DNA of 64,000 nucleotides from assembly GCA_001936135.1 (NCBI GenBank), contig CP012813.1, positions 930,001 through 994,000 of the forward strand. Reading direction: 5' to 3'. Position numbers and translations under genes: made by a program. The notes under the pieces were generated by a model. It saw only the letters and a program-made list of their open reading frames with translations. It ran no database searches and was not told the origin of the DNA. Below, piece after piece: positions 9,344 through 21,927 of the stretch. Origin of the DNA: Saccharomycopsis fibuligera x Saccharomycopsis cf. fibuligera (Eukaryota; Ascomycota; Saccharomycetes; Ascoideales; Saccharomycopsidaceae). How positions within the stretch are numbered: the first letter of the stretch is position 1; the number at the start of each line of letters is the position of its first letter.

Positions 9344-10531
9344 CTAGTTAATATCAAAATAGTAAAGAACGAATGGCTCATAGTTTGGATCAACTAACGA
9401 TGCATATTGATGAAGTGAGCTGTCCTTCAAAACTTTCCCTTTCTTATCTCTGTTGAATGCGTTGCCACCAAGGTAACCAAACTCCTTTATAAGTTCAGAT
9501 TTTGCCTTATCCAACAATTTTTGACCTTCACTGCCTGGGTTAGCTCTCACAAAATATGATTGGAAATTCGGAGGCAAACCATATCTCAAAATACTTTCTA
9601 CAAATATTCTCAATGCCTTGATATGAGCCCAAGCAGAAAGTATATCTTGGAATGAGGTTCTTGTCAATCTAATCAACTCACCTCTCAATTGACTTTCCTG
9701 TCTTGATGCCAATGCGAATTCTTGTCTCATGCTATGAATAAGATCTTCTGAGTAGTGAAATTCTCTTGGTAAAAACTTATGTTCTCTGCATTTAGCCAAG
9801 AATTCAGGAATGTATTTTTTGAACAAGGTGACATTATTCAAAACATATTCGGAATCTTGAGTGATGACTTCAGAAGATCTTGGAACAACATAATCGCTCA
9901 AAGTTTCGTAAGAATTCACCCATTCTTTTTGTAAGCTTTTTGGTACAACAATCAACACTGTTTGCAAATGCTCTGATCCTAAAACAAAATGTTGGGGGCC
10001 CACAATGTCGTGCAAAGACACCACTGACAAGTCACCATTTTGCTTTCTGTTTGCTGCTGATAAGTTAGATTTGGCGGTATTGTAAGAATTGTACAAGTTT
10101 CTAAGGTCACTATCCAAGTCAAATGCCTCTGTGGAAATCAAGTCAATTAATTCTTTGATTGATTTGTTATCATATCTAAATTTGGTTGTGTTCCAACGGA
10201 AATTTTCAATGTACTCTATAGCAGTTTTATCACCGTCAATCTTTTTGCTCGATGAAACTAATGCGCTGTTATTGTCGTATATGGCTTGAAAAATATCGTC
10301 GATTTTAGACAAAAATCCTCCAATAGTGGTATCAATTTTGTCCAAATCCTCAGACTGCTGAACTAAAGAATCCAACGTTCCAATTTTGAATGATGGAATG
10401 TTGAATTTTGAAATCACTGCCTTCCCATTTACCAAATGTTCTTCCAAGTACGTTGGCAAGTCTTCATAATTGCTAGGGCTAGCATTTGATGGCAACGATA
10501 ATATTAGATAGTTTGCACCAGTGGCCAGCAT
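9344..10531 (-). CDS. VMA5: V-type H+-ATPase V1 subunit C
   Basis: The product has 395 aa (S. cerevisiae Vma5 has 392). Subunit C is the V1 stalk subunit that is released and rebound during reversible V-ATPase disassembly on the vacuole membrane. Recognisable family stretches are NYLILSLPSNA, FNIPSFKIGTLDSL, LSKIDDIF, FLPREFHY, LIRLTRTSF, SAWAHIKALRIFVESILRYGLPP and the C-terminal PFVLYYFDIN. The open frame extends 19 codons further (to 10588) only from a GTG and without conserved sequence, so the ATG at 10531-10529 is chosen. Codon 2 is CTG, giving MS- rather than ML- if CUG is serine. Confidence 0.95.
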   Translation of the reverse strand: MLATGANYLILSLPSNASPSNYEDLPTYLEEHLVNGKAVISKFNIPSFKIGTLDSLVQQSEDLDKIDTTIGGFLSKIDDIFQAIYDNNSALVSSSKKIDGDKTAIEYIENFRWNTTKFRYDNKSIKELIDLISTEAFDLDSDLRNLYNSYNTAKSNLSAANRKQNGDLSVVSLHDIVGPQHFVLGSEHLQTVLIVVPKSLQKEWVNSYETLSDYVVPRSSEVITQDSEYVLNNVTLFKKYIPEFLAKCREHKFLPREFHYSEDLIHSMRQEFALASRQESQLRGELIRLTRTSFQDILSAWAHIKALRIFVESILRYGLPPNFQSYFVRANPGSEGQKLLDKAKSELIKEFGYLGGNAFNRDKKGKVLKDSSLHQYASLVDPNYEPFVLYYFDIN

Positions 10532-11007
10532 CTTATTGATTTGATTATGAAGCCGATTGTAGTACTGTTGCTGAAAATAACAGGACACTTTTTTGTGTAT
10601 CTGGTAGCTATTTGTTGTATGCCGGCATCATTACGTATCTGCCATTCAAATACATCTGAGTTTCATGAAGTTGAAGCGCTGGTTGTTTTCCTTGGGATGA
10701 CGGAGGGTAATGCACCTCGCGCGTGTGTGTCAAAATTATATGGCTTATACCGCTACAATGGATGCTTATATCTCAGTAATATTTACGTTACCTATAGATT
10801 CGACAAAGTCTTCTCTTGAATATGAACATTAAAAAACATAACTTTTATTTTTTGAATAAAAACAAAGGAAGAGCTTAAAACTTTTGAATGTCTAAAAGTC
10901 TAATTTCTGGACCGAAAAGAAGATGAGAAAACTAAAATTGAAATGAGAAAACAGAGACAGATGAGTCAAAACAAAAAAGATTAAGACTGCTATGATGTTA
11001 GTGATAA

Positions 11008-11043
<36 letters not shown>

Positions 11044-11232
11044 TTGACAAAGAAAAAAAAAAAAATAAACCGAACATGACAATATCCATAAATTCCGAAA
11101 AAAAAAAGTAGAATCAAAAAAGAAAACCGAATACAAAAATATTAAAATAGAAACATTAACAGAAGAAAAACAAATAGGACTAGTATGCGTAGTAAAGTAC
11201 CGAGAGCAAAGACAAAACAATCAGCAAAAAGT
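10532..11232. other. Intergenic, VMA5 promoter and NEM1 3' region
   Basis: No gene is supported. Very A-rich between 10820 and 11220 on the + strand, including a run of 31 A. Confidence 0.6.
11011..11041. repeat. Poly(A) tract, 31 nt
   Basis: Uninterrupted A run in the NEM1/VMA5 spacer, flanked by further A-rich DNA. Likely length-polymorphic and nucleosome-excluding. Confidence 0.95.
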
Positions 11233-12537
11233 TTATTTAAATGCATCTTCACCATTCTTCAAGCCCAAGATGTATCTTACATCGGTGGCAAATCTTAGTG
11301 AATTTAAAAGAGGTAATAATTGTAGAAGCTCATTGTCGGTGGGATCATCTATCCAACCCTCTATATCAATGGCGTTCTCATAGTTCAAGGAGTAACTTAT
11401 TGGTGAGTTATCAACAAGTATAACTTTTGATAATTCTACTCCCACAACAGATAGATCTTTGATGTATCCGGCGCCTTGTCTTAAAGTACAGTTATCTCGG
11501 TAAAAGCGTTTGGCGAAATAAGGACGATCTCTTTCAAGCCAATTGATGACAGGATCAGCGTATTCTTTGGCACTTGCAGTAAATATATAGACGTCAAACC
11601 AGTTTGACACCAATCTCAAAAACTCATCGCAAAAGGGCCTCTTATAGACATAATATAAAGTGGCCAAATTACTATTCAACCGCACTTCCACCATATGTGC
11701 CGTAGACATTCTATTAGTTTTTGAGAGAGAATGGATAAGTGTCTCATCGAGGTCTAGTATCAACGTCTTGCGTTGATGCTTGGTAGGATTGAAGTTCAAA
11801 GGTGAAAAAAATACTTTTGGTAATTTGGCAAATAGAGCAGCGGAGTAAGATAGAGGTGATGTAGGCGATTTAAGTTGATTGATTTCCGATATCACTGAAT
11901 TGTTTGTAGCAATTGAATTTATTGTCGCTAAATCATCGTACTCTTCATTCATATTGTTATTATGCTTATAATTTGGTGAAGGGCTTCTTGAGGTCGATGA
12001 AGAAGACGAGGACACCTGTCTTTTATCCGCGGTATCTGAATCGTTGGGATCTTTTAGTTTATCAGTTGCAATTGCGTTTTCTTTCTTGTTGTCATGAGTG
12101 CTTGAGTATCTTTCTTCCAAAAATCTCAACGGGAAAGTAATCACAAACCAGAGGTATAGAAGAGGTCTAAATATAAGCAAATTAGGAAAGAATATTATAA
12201 CATTGAAGAAAAATATTATCAAGCTTCTAAATCTGGAGTAAAACTTTGATGGCAGCTGCTGATTGTTGGTTTCTTCTGCTAAAGGATACTTCTCATTTTC
12301 CTGATTTAAATGCTTTTCTTCAGTATTGGACTCATCTATGATTGCCAACTTCTGTGGATCTTTATTTATATTTAAATTTGTGGCTGAATTAGTTTTAGGC
12401 TCATTATTAATATTGTTAATATTAATATTATTATTATTTGTTTTCTTCGGTGAGTAGGAGACAACACTATCAGCCAAATTTCTTTGTGTTTTGAACCAAC
12501 CATTGGCTTTTGATGCTAGTATTTGTATCGAATTCAT
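11233..12537 (-). CDS. NEM1: Nem1 catalytic subunit of the Nem1-Spo7 lipin phosphatase
   Basis: The product has 434 aa with an FCP1-like HAD phosphatase domain in the C-terminal half. The catalytic DxDxT signature lies in LILDLDETLIHS (about 258-270), followed by YYVYKRPFCDEFL, FDVYIFTASAKEYADP, RFYRDNC and KVILVDNSP. A hydrophobic stretch at about 105-138 matches the membrane hairpin that places Nem1 in the nuclear envelope/ER. The family dephosphorylates the lipin Pah1 together with Spo7, switching lipid flow from phospholipid to triacylglycerol. Residues 30-95 are Asn-rich and 150-250 are Ser-rich, both probably disordered. It is divergent from the dehydrogenase gene, 1.29 kb apart. Confidence 0.92.
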   Translation of the reverse strand: MNSIQILASKANGWFKTQRNLADSVVSYSPKKTNNNNININNINNEPKTNSATNLNINKDPQKLAIIDESNTEEKHLNQENEKYPLAEETNNQQLPSKFYSRFRSLIIFFFNVIIFFPNLLIFRPLLYLWFVITFPLRFLEERYSSTHDNKKENAIATDKLKDPNDSDTADKRQVSSSSSSTSRSPSPNYKHNNNMNEEYDDLATINSIATNNSVISEINQLKSPTSPLSYSAALFAKLPKVFFSPLNFNPTKHQRKTLILDLDETLIHSLSKTNRMSTAHMVEVRLNSNLATLYYVYKRPFCDEFLRLVSNWFDVYIFTASAKEYADPVINWLERDRPYFAKRFYRDNCTLRQGAGYIKDLSVVGVELSKVILVDNSPISYSLNYENAIDIEGWIDDPTDNELLQLLPLLNSLRFATDVRYILGLKNGEDAFK

Positions 12538-13823
12538 ATTTTATTTTAGTCTATGTTATCTGGGATAAAATTTATACTTATTCTTCTTTGTTTATATGTT
12601 TATATGTTTATATTTTCGTATGTTTGTATGTTTGTATGCTTGTATGTTTGTATGTTTGTATGTTTGTATGTTTGTATGTTTTTTCTCGATATTTTATTTT
12701 TATTTTTCTTGTACTGTTCCCGGTTTGTTCAAGATTATATATTTGTTGTCTAGAAAGATTGCTAAAAGATCTTTTAGCTAATATAGCAATTTCTAAAGCA
12801 AAACTAAAATCGCCTATCACTTGTATTTTATGTTTGATAGTTTTTGTGATAATCAGCCTTGTAGTTGATCTTTCACAAACCTCTCCTTAATTCAAAATCT
12901 GAAGTTTTTATAATATTTCTCTTGAGATTGCGGCCGGACGAGCAACTCCACTGGTAAAACAAAGAAAGTCAATAAACCCTTAAAAGTCTTTAACAAGTAG
13001 CACTCAAAATCAATGGTATGAGCTGTTATGCTATTTGCCTTCAGAAATCTGTGCAGCGCAGTTATACATGAAAATAAAAGAGAGACAATTTAGAGGGAAA
13101 AAAATATTAATTAATGGCACAAACGTTTTTTCCCTTGTTTTTCTTTTTCTTGCTGTAGAGTGTGCTGGATGATGAGAAATTAACGGCAGGAGTGGCTACT
13201 GTTCATACTGCTGAACAACTCCTCGACTGGTACTTGAAGTTGAAGTGATATAAGATACCTGTAGATCTGTCTTGTTCTTGCGCAAAACAAAAATTTTTTT
13301 TTTTTTGCTTTTGTTGAATATAAATGAAGAGGCTCTGTATCTCATCAAACTGTGCCAACGCTCGATTTGTTGAGCACGCACCTGTACATTTGGTGGAATT
13401 TTATATGGAACGGGATGATTATGTCAGGATCTAGTATAGTGGAGGCCCTGTGAAAGCGGAACCTTTCCTGTGTACCTAGACAACAACACTAGCAGCTGTT
13501 GGCCGGGAGCAGTAGCTAGCGTCATGGAGAGCAGTGTAGAGCTATAATCAATGCACCAGCCACATATAGCCAGCTAGCATATGCACCGCCACAGTTTACA
13601 AATACATGCTGAAAAAGGTATTGGTAACCGGCCATGTGACTGGTGGAGATGCCAGTTGAATTTCCGTCTGCATATTTCCGTAATTCCTTAAATAGGTCCT
13701 AGTGCCTCAACCACCCTTTTTGGACAGCAAGACAACAAAATTGATTCTTGACCAAAACTCAAGCCTGTATCGTGCCTCAAAAGTGTACGATAACATTTTT
13801 ACCAACCAACTAAAACAGTTAGA
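12538..13823. other. Divergent intergenic region NEM1 / dehydrogenase
   Basis: It contains the 8-bp tandem array listed separately, and a G+C-richer block at 13390-13700 that probably holds activator sites for the dehydrogenase gene. Small open frames over the tandem array are artefacts of the repeat. Confidence 0.6.
12618..12681. repeat. Tandem array, 8 x 8 bp (GTATGTTT)
   Basis: Eight consecutive copies of GTATGTTT occupy 64 bp. The third copy reads GTATGCTT and the others are identical. Looser TTTATATG copies lie just upstream (12590-12610). It sits about 80 bp upstream of the NEM1 start codon. Confidence 0.97.
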
Positions 13824-14633
13824 ATGGAGTTTAATACCAATGGGAAAGTTGCGGTTGTAACCGGAAGTAGCAGAGGTTTAGGCTACGCTTTTGCACAGTC
13901 GCTTATTCTCGGTGGAGCCGCCCGTGTATACATCAATTCTAGAAAGCAAGATGCTTGTAATGAGGCTGTCAAGTCCTTGAACAAATATGCCCAAGAGCAC
14001 AACAAACAAACAGAGATTTTTGCCGTTGCTGCCCCATTGCATAATACTGAAGGAGTTAAAAAGCTTGTGGAGGGCGTGATTGCACATGGTAGCAAAACCA
14101 TTGATATACTTATTGCAAATGCTGGTGCATCTTGGGGTGAAGAGCTTGAAACTCATCCAGAACAAGGTATTTCCAAAGTTCTTGATTTGAACGTTAAAGG
14201 CGTCTTTTTGACTATTCAAAAGTTTCTTCCTTTACTTAAAAAACCACTTGGAGAGGATATCGACCCATCAAGAGTTTTAATCACTGCATCAATTGCTGGC
14301 CTATACACTAGCAGCAACTCTCATACCTACGGCTATGTTGCTTCAAAAGCTGGTGTTATCCATTTAGGCAAACAATTGGCTCTTCAATTGCCTCAAAAAT
14401 ACAATATAAATGTCAATGTTCTTGCTCCCGGATTTTTCCCTAGCAAAATGGCCAACGGCTTGTTGTCAACCCTTGGTGACACTTATGTTCAGGAAAATCC
14501 AAGAAAAAGATTGGGAAAGAATGACGATCTATTGCCGATAATTTTATTTTTGTGCGATAAGAGAACAAACTATTTGAATGGTGTGGTGCTTCCAATCGAT
14601 GGTGGTTATCACAGTTTAGGACCAAACTTATAA
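13824..14633 (+). CDS. Short-chain dehydrogenase/reductase (classical SDR)
   Basis: The product has 269 aa, a single Rossmann-fold SDR. The nucleotide-binding TGSSRGLG is at 13-20 and the structural NAG at 99-101. The catalytic tetrad is Asn123 (LNVKG), Ser156 (TASIAG), Tyr171 and Lys175 (YVASK). The C-terminal NVLAPGFFPSKM and GVVLPIDGGY are standard family features. Arg at the end of beta-2 (NSRK) suggests NADP(H). The closest style I recognise is the fungal/bacterial 3-oxoacyl-ACP reductase-like (RhlG/gluconate 5-dehydrogenase) group, but the substrate cannot be told. No targeting peptide is visible. It is the last gene before the 11-kb gene-free region. Confidence 0.85.
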   Translation: MEFNTNGKVAVVTGSSRGLGYAFAQSLILGGAARVYINSRKQDACNEAVKSLNKYAQEHNKQTEIFAVAAPLHNTEGVKKLVEGVIAHGSKTIDILIANAGASWGEELETHPEQGISKVLDLNVKGVFLTIQKFLPLLKKPLGEDIDPSRVLITASIAGLYTSSNSHTYGYVASKAGVIHLGKQLALQLPQKYNINVNVLAPGFFPSKMANGLLSTLGDTYVQENPRKRLGKNDDLLPIILFLCDKRTNYLNGVVLPIDGGYHSLGPNL

Positions 14634-17600
14634 ATGTTGCAGTGTTTGTTCTATTTTACGTATTTTATGTATTTTTTTATATTTTGTTTGAGTTTTTTCG
14701 TCCTATTATTGTTGAAATACTGGACCATTTCTGATAAAGAATTTGATTTGTTTTTCCTTAATGTTTGAATTTGTATACTTGTTACTGCACATTCGCACCT
14801 TGTAGATTCTGATTCCTTGAAGAATTACATCTTTCAACTTTATTTTGTTACTCTTATGGAATAAAAAAATAATTTATAGTGTGCACCCGCTATAATGGGT
14901 CTGCAGCACGTTAATCTTTGAGGTGCGCTTAGCATCTGCACATTTTTCGCAGATCACAATCCCATCTCAGATCTGAAGAGCGGCAAAAGAAATAAACGAA
15001 GACCAGATAAACATTGTATACACTTTTGTGCCTTGCAGGCGAAAGTCATCGCATGTTTGAATGAAATGATTTGAGGAAAAAAATAAGAAATCTAGGCTAA
15101 AATGTCAAAGCTATATAAAGTAATTTTGATATTGTCACTTAAAGTACACAGCTTTACCTGTACTAGAAATTGGTCTTTTCTCGCTGAAAGCACTTTTGAG
15201 CAGGTGTATTTTAAAACTTTCGCTTGCTTTATTTTTTATTCTTTTTTAGAAGTATTGCTATAAGTGGCCTTCCTTCGTATTTCTTTTTAAAAAAAAATTC
15301 TTTTTTGTCTAATAACGTAGCGCAATCAATTCGTTGATGACAGTTACCCAGGCTCTGTAGCCTCTATCGTGCGCGGGTTATATACTTACATCCCGATTGG
15401 CCTAATGGATCTCATAAAGAAGAACACGTAATGGGATTTTTTACTATACTATCTCGCATATTCACTTTTAAAAAAAAGGGAAAGTTTCAACATTTTGCGT
15501 TACCTCCCATCCAAGAAATAAAGCACACCATATCATGCGAAGCAGTAAAAAGTAAAAAAGAAAACGATGAGTCAACAATGTTCTGGTTGTTTGCAGCCGG
15601 CTGGCTGTAATGGAAAAACTGCACTTAGCCTTACATGCGCTTTCTCTGGTGGTGCTTAGCGTTCTTTTGCGTTTCATGCATGTTGTAGAACATTCATGTC
15701 AGTTTATGTGGGAAAATGCAAGTACACCTTATTTGTTAATATCACACCTTGGGAGCTGTAAAAAAGAAAGGTTTTTCAATAGTGCGAAAATCCTTTCCCG
15801 TTTCTGTTGTAGATCCTCTAACTTACTTCACATGAAAATCACAAAGAGTAGTAATTTCTAACTGGATTCCCCAAATCGCTTTGGAATAGGTGTAACCTTA
15901 TAGCTTTTTTTGTATTCAGCAAACTGCAGAGCAGACATTTAACGCCAAATGTTGCTTGTTTCATTTCTTCAGAACGGCTATAATAGTTCAACAACAGCTA
16001 ACTCATGTCGAAAGCTATATGTATTATTTATATACAATACACTGTAACCATTTCTTTGTTCTTGAGTGACGAATTTGTAGTGTACATGATAGCCAAAACA
16101 GTAACCAATAATGTGACCTGATCTCAAAGTTTACCAATTTGGTATTATCAAATGTCTGATAAACCTTTCTTTGAACATCTCTTCTGAGCTTATTTCAATA
16201 GCCCACAAGCAAATTATAAGCTAAGAAATGCGATAAATACACATAACATAATGTATTACTAAGTTTTCAGTTTTTTTATAGACAACAAATTTGTTAAAAG
16301 GCGAAGGATTGTTTTTAGATTGGCTTCTCACAACAATTTGATAATCTTAACTGTGCAAAAATCAGCTTTTGCACTTTAAGGCATATTTGAATCAATTCAA
16401 AACGATAAGATATTCTTACTATAAGTTAAACATTTTTGCAGGTATGTTTTTCGAGCATTTTAACTCCAAAATGGAAATAAGGCTGGTCTCCAATCACATG
16501 CTTTTTTCATGTCTATTCGTAGTGTTTGATAGGTTGCTAAGCTACACATCACAATTGTAAATCGTGCCTTAGCTGCTTTCAAGTAGGCAAGTTGGCTTGG
16601 TGTACATCTGGAAGGCGTAGAACTGTAGATTTTTTTTGTTTTGCATCTTCTTTTTCTTTTGTAAATTCCGTAGCCTCGCTTGCAGTGCTAATGTACTTTC
16701 ACCCCTGCAGTATCACTTGGTAAAAAATCGTTCATGCCTAGATAAAATTATAACCATACCTTTTGCAAAATTACGCATAAATAGTTGATGCAAGCGCTAT
16801 TTGTGCTTTTTTTTTTTTTTGTTTTGAAGATTTTCCAACAGCAAAATATTTAGTTTTACAGCTGCATCGTTGCTAGGTGGATTCATCTGCGTTTAGTAAA
16901 CCTAAATGGTTAGGGTTAGACGCCTTATCAATCTAAAAGTGTTTATGGTGTTCACTTTATATCTGAAGAAGATTGTTTGAGCCACCTATGCACCAACTTG
17001 AATTTAGATAATGTAACTTACACCATAAATACCGAAAAAAGCCCGAAAAAAATTATTAGAACATATTAAGACTGCCAACATGCGTGTCCACAAATTTCGC
17101 GTAAGTAGCTTCACAATAAGCTACAGGATAAACAGATATTCAATACTTTTTCATTTCAATTATTTATGGATGATTAGGTGTGAATTATGTATGTATGAGA
17201 AGCTATCTCCAAGCGTCTCATTTAGAGCACAATACAGTCTACAGAAGGGGACGATGGTCGTTTAACTTAAAGTAAGCAAAGTGCACAGTAATCTAGGGCT
17301 TTGTAATTATCTTTCAATATGTTCATTACAGTTGCGTTTTAGAAAAGCAAAGCAAAGCAAAACACAACAACAACAACAACGACAAAAAAAAAAAAAAAAA
17401 ATTAGAGATACAGACAAACATTATAATGTAACCTTGTTTATTTTTGCTCAAATACTTAATTCAAGAGCTTGTATTTACAAATACACAAGTCAAAGAATAA
17501 TTGTTACAAGTGTACAATTCAAACGCCAAGGGAAAGAAAAAAGGGAATGAAGGGTGATAAGCATGCCAATATGACAGATTAATCTAAACAAACAAGTAAC

Positions 17601-19317
17601 TTTTTTTTTGTTAGAGGTAAGGGCAAATTTACTGACTTGCGATGAGCAACATATGCCAAATTGATTGGCAAAATGGACTGCATACGGGGCCGCTCTTTGA
17701 AATAAAGGCCAATAAATAATCATCAAAGCGGAATTAAAGTGGGTACTATAGTTGATTGTGCAGCCGAGATGGCTGGCCAGACTATAAGTTTTCCTATCAT
17801 TGATATTGTCTGGGTTATATTTTGCGCTTCCCAGATAGGAAGTTACACAACAAAATCATCCAGATAGTTTGAGACATTTATGTTTGTCTTAATGCGCAAT
17901 TGCAAGAAAAGCAGGATTTATGTGCTGCTGAACTCAAGTACTCTATAGCGCATATGGCATAGATGTATCTGACATTTAAAATATTCATGTTTTCGTGTCA
18001 TGAGCGTAACGTGGATAGTAGAGAAAATGCACCATATTGTGTTTAATATTCTTTTATGCTTTTGTTGTCAAAAGTACGAGTGCTACGAATGCTTTCAGTT
18101 GGTGGACTACAATATGATAAGCTAATATTCCAACCAATGGATTTATGAGTATGACAAGACAATTGCGAAGTGCAATCCGCGTCTTTTAATTACTGGAACC
18201 ATTAGCCTCTCTAGTTTAGTGCTTCTCGCTACATATATATATTTGGATTGACCTCATGTTATTACAATGTGCTAGTGTGATACTTGAGGATTTCTAAATT
18301 AATAAAGTGTTGCTAGGCGACGCCTCAGTGCCCAGCTGAGCGAGCTTTAATCATTTCATTTTTATGGTTTCGGTTTTGAGTGTTAAGGATTTCACAGAAA
18401 AGTTTATTATTCATTGCTATCTAGAGTAACAACTCAGAGGCCTCAGGTAGTAAATAGCAGATGTGCACTACAAAAAGAAAAAATATACGCTCTAAAATGC
18501 AATTAATTTTTGTTATCAAAGAATATTCCCGTTGCTAAGAAGCCACCAGTTCTGTGTCTATCTGCATGTCTAGTATCGAAAGTAAAAGCATAATTTCACA
18601 AGTGGATATAAAGGTTGTTCTGTACAGAAAAAAAACAACGAATAGGTCTCCAATTCATGTTAACTTCAATAAATATATAAATCTAAAGTAAACAACTATC
18701 TTTTTTGGTAGCAAGAATCTTTTTTATTAGTAATCATTACGTTTGATAAGTCTACCAAAGAAATATGTTAGATACAATTTTAGCCTAAGTTCAAAATATA
18801 AATTTGATAGCAGAAACATTGTCGTTGTAGGGTATCTTCAGACGCTAGGATAGATAGATGCGAAAACTTATTACCCGTATCTGACACAAGACAGATTGCA
18901 GTTTACACTCCCTAAAAGTACGCCAAAAGACAATAGCCACACTACCTTGGTCTAATATGTAAGAGTATGTGATGCATATGTATGCAAGATATGTTGTAGA
19001 ACCTTTTTGCAGACTCAAAGTTCTGAGTGAAAAAGTTAAAGCTGCGTTAAGGTAGGTGTTATCAAGTTACGCGCCTCAGAATGCAAAGCTAAAATGTAGC
19101 GCGCCTTTTTCCTTCTCATTTTGGCTATTACAAATTGAACTTGATCAAGCACAACCTATGAGTGCAGAATCTTAAGAGCTAACCAAGAATTATTGAAATA
19201 GTGCAATAAGTTAAGGCAACTTGTTCGAGAAATAAAAAATCCTGACAAGGCAGATTTTCTTAACTTCTGTCTAATATTTTGTGACGAAAGCTGAAACAGG
19301 GGCACACATTATAATAT

Positions 19318-19339
19318 ATATTCACATGTATGTGAATAT
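19318..19339. repeat. 22-bp palindrome
   Basis: The arms ATATTCACAT and ATGTGAATAT are perfect reverse complements separated by GT. It could be a dimeric protein-binding site. Function unknown. Confidence 0.9.
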
Positions 19340-21894
19340 CTTGTTGATCCAATGTTAAACAATCAAACAGATTGTGGTATGACGGTTGCGAAAAATGTGT
19401 AAGTTGGTAAGCTGCAACTATTTATTAAAGGCTGAACCTAATGTCCTTTTCCTTTTTTCTAAAAAAAAAATCTTAGACTAGTGTCTTGCCGCTATATTTT
19501 CTTTTTATCATTCTATCACTAAGTAGCAGTCGTAGTAGCACTCTATAAAAAGACCCTTATTGGTGCAAAAAAAGATGCCTTCTTGTCCCCTTTTGCAAAT
19601 ATCGCTTCGTTCCAATCGTATCCGACTATTGACTTCAATTAGATGACAGTTTTGCATTCTACTTATAGTTTTTTCCAAAGTTAGCATTTTTTAGCAGGTG
19701 GGGGGTTTTTAAACAAAACAAAGTTGCTTTCTTACAGATATATGTTGCAGATTCACAATTCGGCATTAGTTTTTCCATTTCATACAAACAAAATAGACGA
19801 ATGATGACAAGAAAAGAAAAGAACTTTGGTCAGACTAGTCAGCCACTGTTTCTTAGTCTCGTAATTTACAAACAAAACCAAAGCTGCATAGAGTTGTTAA
19901 AAACTGAGCAGGAGTGGTGAGAATGTCATACAACAAGACAACAAAAAATGACTCTGGTACCAAGCCAAAGCAGTGCTTAATGGCTTGCTTTTGATCTCTC
20001 TTTTCCTCTACTTTTTTCTTATTAAATAACCTTAGCAAATGATCAGTACTTGGTATATATGTAACTTTTAAGTTGGAAAGGTTTTAGCAACGGATGGTTA
20101 AGGAAAAACAGCTATATAATACATATGGTAGATCAAATTTAGGGTCTTGGAAATCAGCTGCAAAGTCTACTGTAACCAAGATCACTGATATATGTAGATG
20201 CGATTCCCGGACATCCACCTCCACTATTTTATGTGCTAGCTAACAAATTGTGATTGATTGGCCGTCATATTGCCTACACTGCTGTTGTGTCAGAATCTTG
20301 AAGCAGATCTTGACAGTTACTCAAGCATTGTGCTCCTGCCTAGTCTAATACGCTAATGGTACCTTTGCTAAAACACTCAGATGCCTTAAATTAAAACCAA
20401 TTGGGAGTTTAATTGTGTGCATATTTTGTCGATGGTTTGGTTTTTATGTATAAAAGGTAAAAAATTGTCAACAAAATTATGACTATTGTTAACAACTTTT
20501 CGGCTCAAGGAACTAACTAGAAACCTATTTGTAGAAAATCGAAGTTCTGTCATGCATTTTGCTACATGAACTATTAAAATAAATGTGCTACAAGGACTTT
20601 TTTGACGTTCATACAAACCAACTTTAAGATTCTGCACATAGGTTGAGAGGGTGCTTTTACTGGTGGCCTTTATTTATGGAAAAGAGTAAACTTCTTTTTT
20701 CCGGACTCCTTAATCACTATAATGGATAAAGTGTACAGCGCTCACAGGGCTAAACTACATTATTTGAATTCTTTATTTGGTGAAAAATAAGATGTTAGTG
20801 ACAAACTTTTCATAATTAACAGGAGCATAGTTTTTAGATGATAAAAACCGATGGAAAACTGTTGTATCAAACTTTAACAACTTCGAGCAAAGTAAGCTAA
20901 CGTGCGGAAACAATAAAACGAGTGTTGTATTGCAGCTGTATTTTCTTTTTTTGTGAAATTGCAAACACCAAAATTTAAGTGACAATCAGTACATACCGAA
21001 GAATATGGTAGACAATAGTCGCCGCAGTAGTTATTGTCTTCTTCTCTTGAGCTGGAATGAGAGACCTTGAATAAAAAGTAGCGTATCGTACATGCTGATG
21101 TTTTTTCTGGTTGTACATATTATGCGCTGCAATGCTTAGGCACTAGAGTAACATTGCAGCACCTATAACTTTTTACAGAGGCGGGATGCTGCAGGAGGCT
21201 GTTATATGCGGATTAACTTTGTCCTCAAGACGGGTTTGTACATGTAAACCCCGTATAAACAATAAAGATCTGCTATTTATGCAGCAGGTCGTTGACGAAG
21301 CTGTTTCTCCAAGAAAATTTGTGAAAAGGAAATGCTACATGCAAAAAAAGGAAAACGAAAGCGGGCCAATAAGCGGCTGCTATGCTATACCTTTACGAGT
21401 GCCATTTTGCAAGACATTTTTTCTAACAGGCTGGCTTGCATCCTTCTCATGTTCTTCTAACCTATTAGAGTTGATATCCATGCCCATAGCAGCAGCAAAA
21501 TTGCACAGTGTATTAGAAAATTAGTAAATCAAAGGTCACTTTTCTTTTTTGTGTTTATTATTTTCGCGGTGAGGTGATTTGGTCTTGGAATATCATGATA
21601 ACGATCATCATATAAACGTTCTCTAGGTTTCTTTACTCCCTAAATATGGGTTCTTGTTCATGATATAGAGCAAGCAATCGTACCTGCTTAAAATGATTAG
21701 CGCGCCTTGTGTAATATAAAACCAACCAATAGTGTCGTTGAAATATAATCATGGTTTTGATTTTACATTATAAGAATCAAATAAAAATTCTTACTTTAGA
21801 GACGCCCTAAAATATGTCATTATAGGTCTTTTTCCATAAGATATATAGTACACCGTTTAAAAAAGAAAATGAAAAAAGAAAATAAAAGAAAATG

Positions 21895-21925
<31 letters not shown>
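21895..21925. repeat. Poly(A) tract, 31 nt
   Basis: Uninterrupted A run following several AAAATGAAAA-like short repeats, in the 11-kb gene-free region. Confidence 0.95.

Positions 21926-21927
<2 letters not shown>

Noticed and set aside
21186-21524. 112-codon ATG-started frame in the gene-free region
   Set aside because: About this length is expected once by chance in 11 kb of DNA at roughly 37% G+C. No domain, Kozak-like context or promoter seen.
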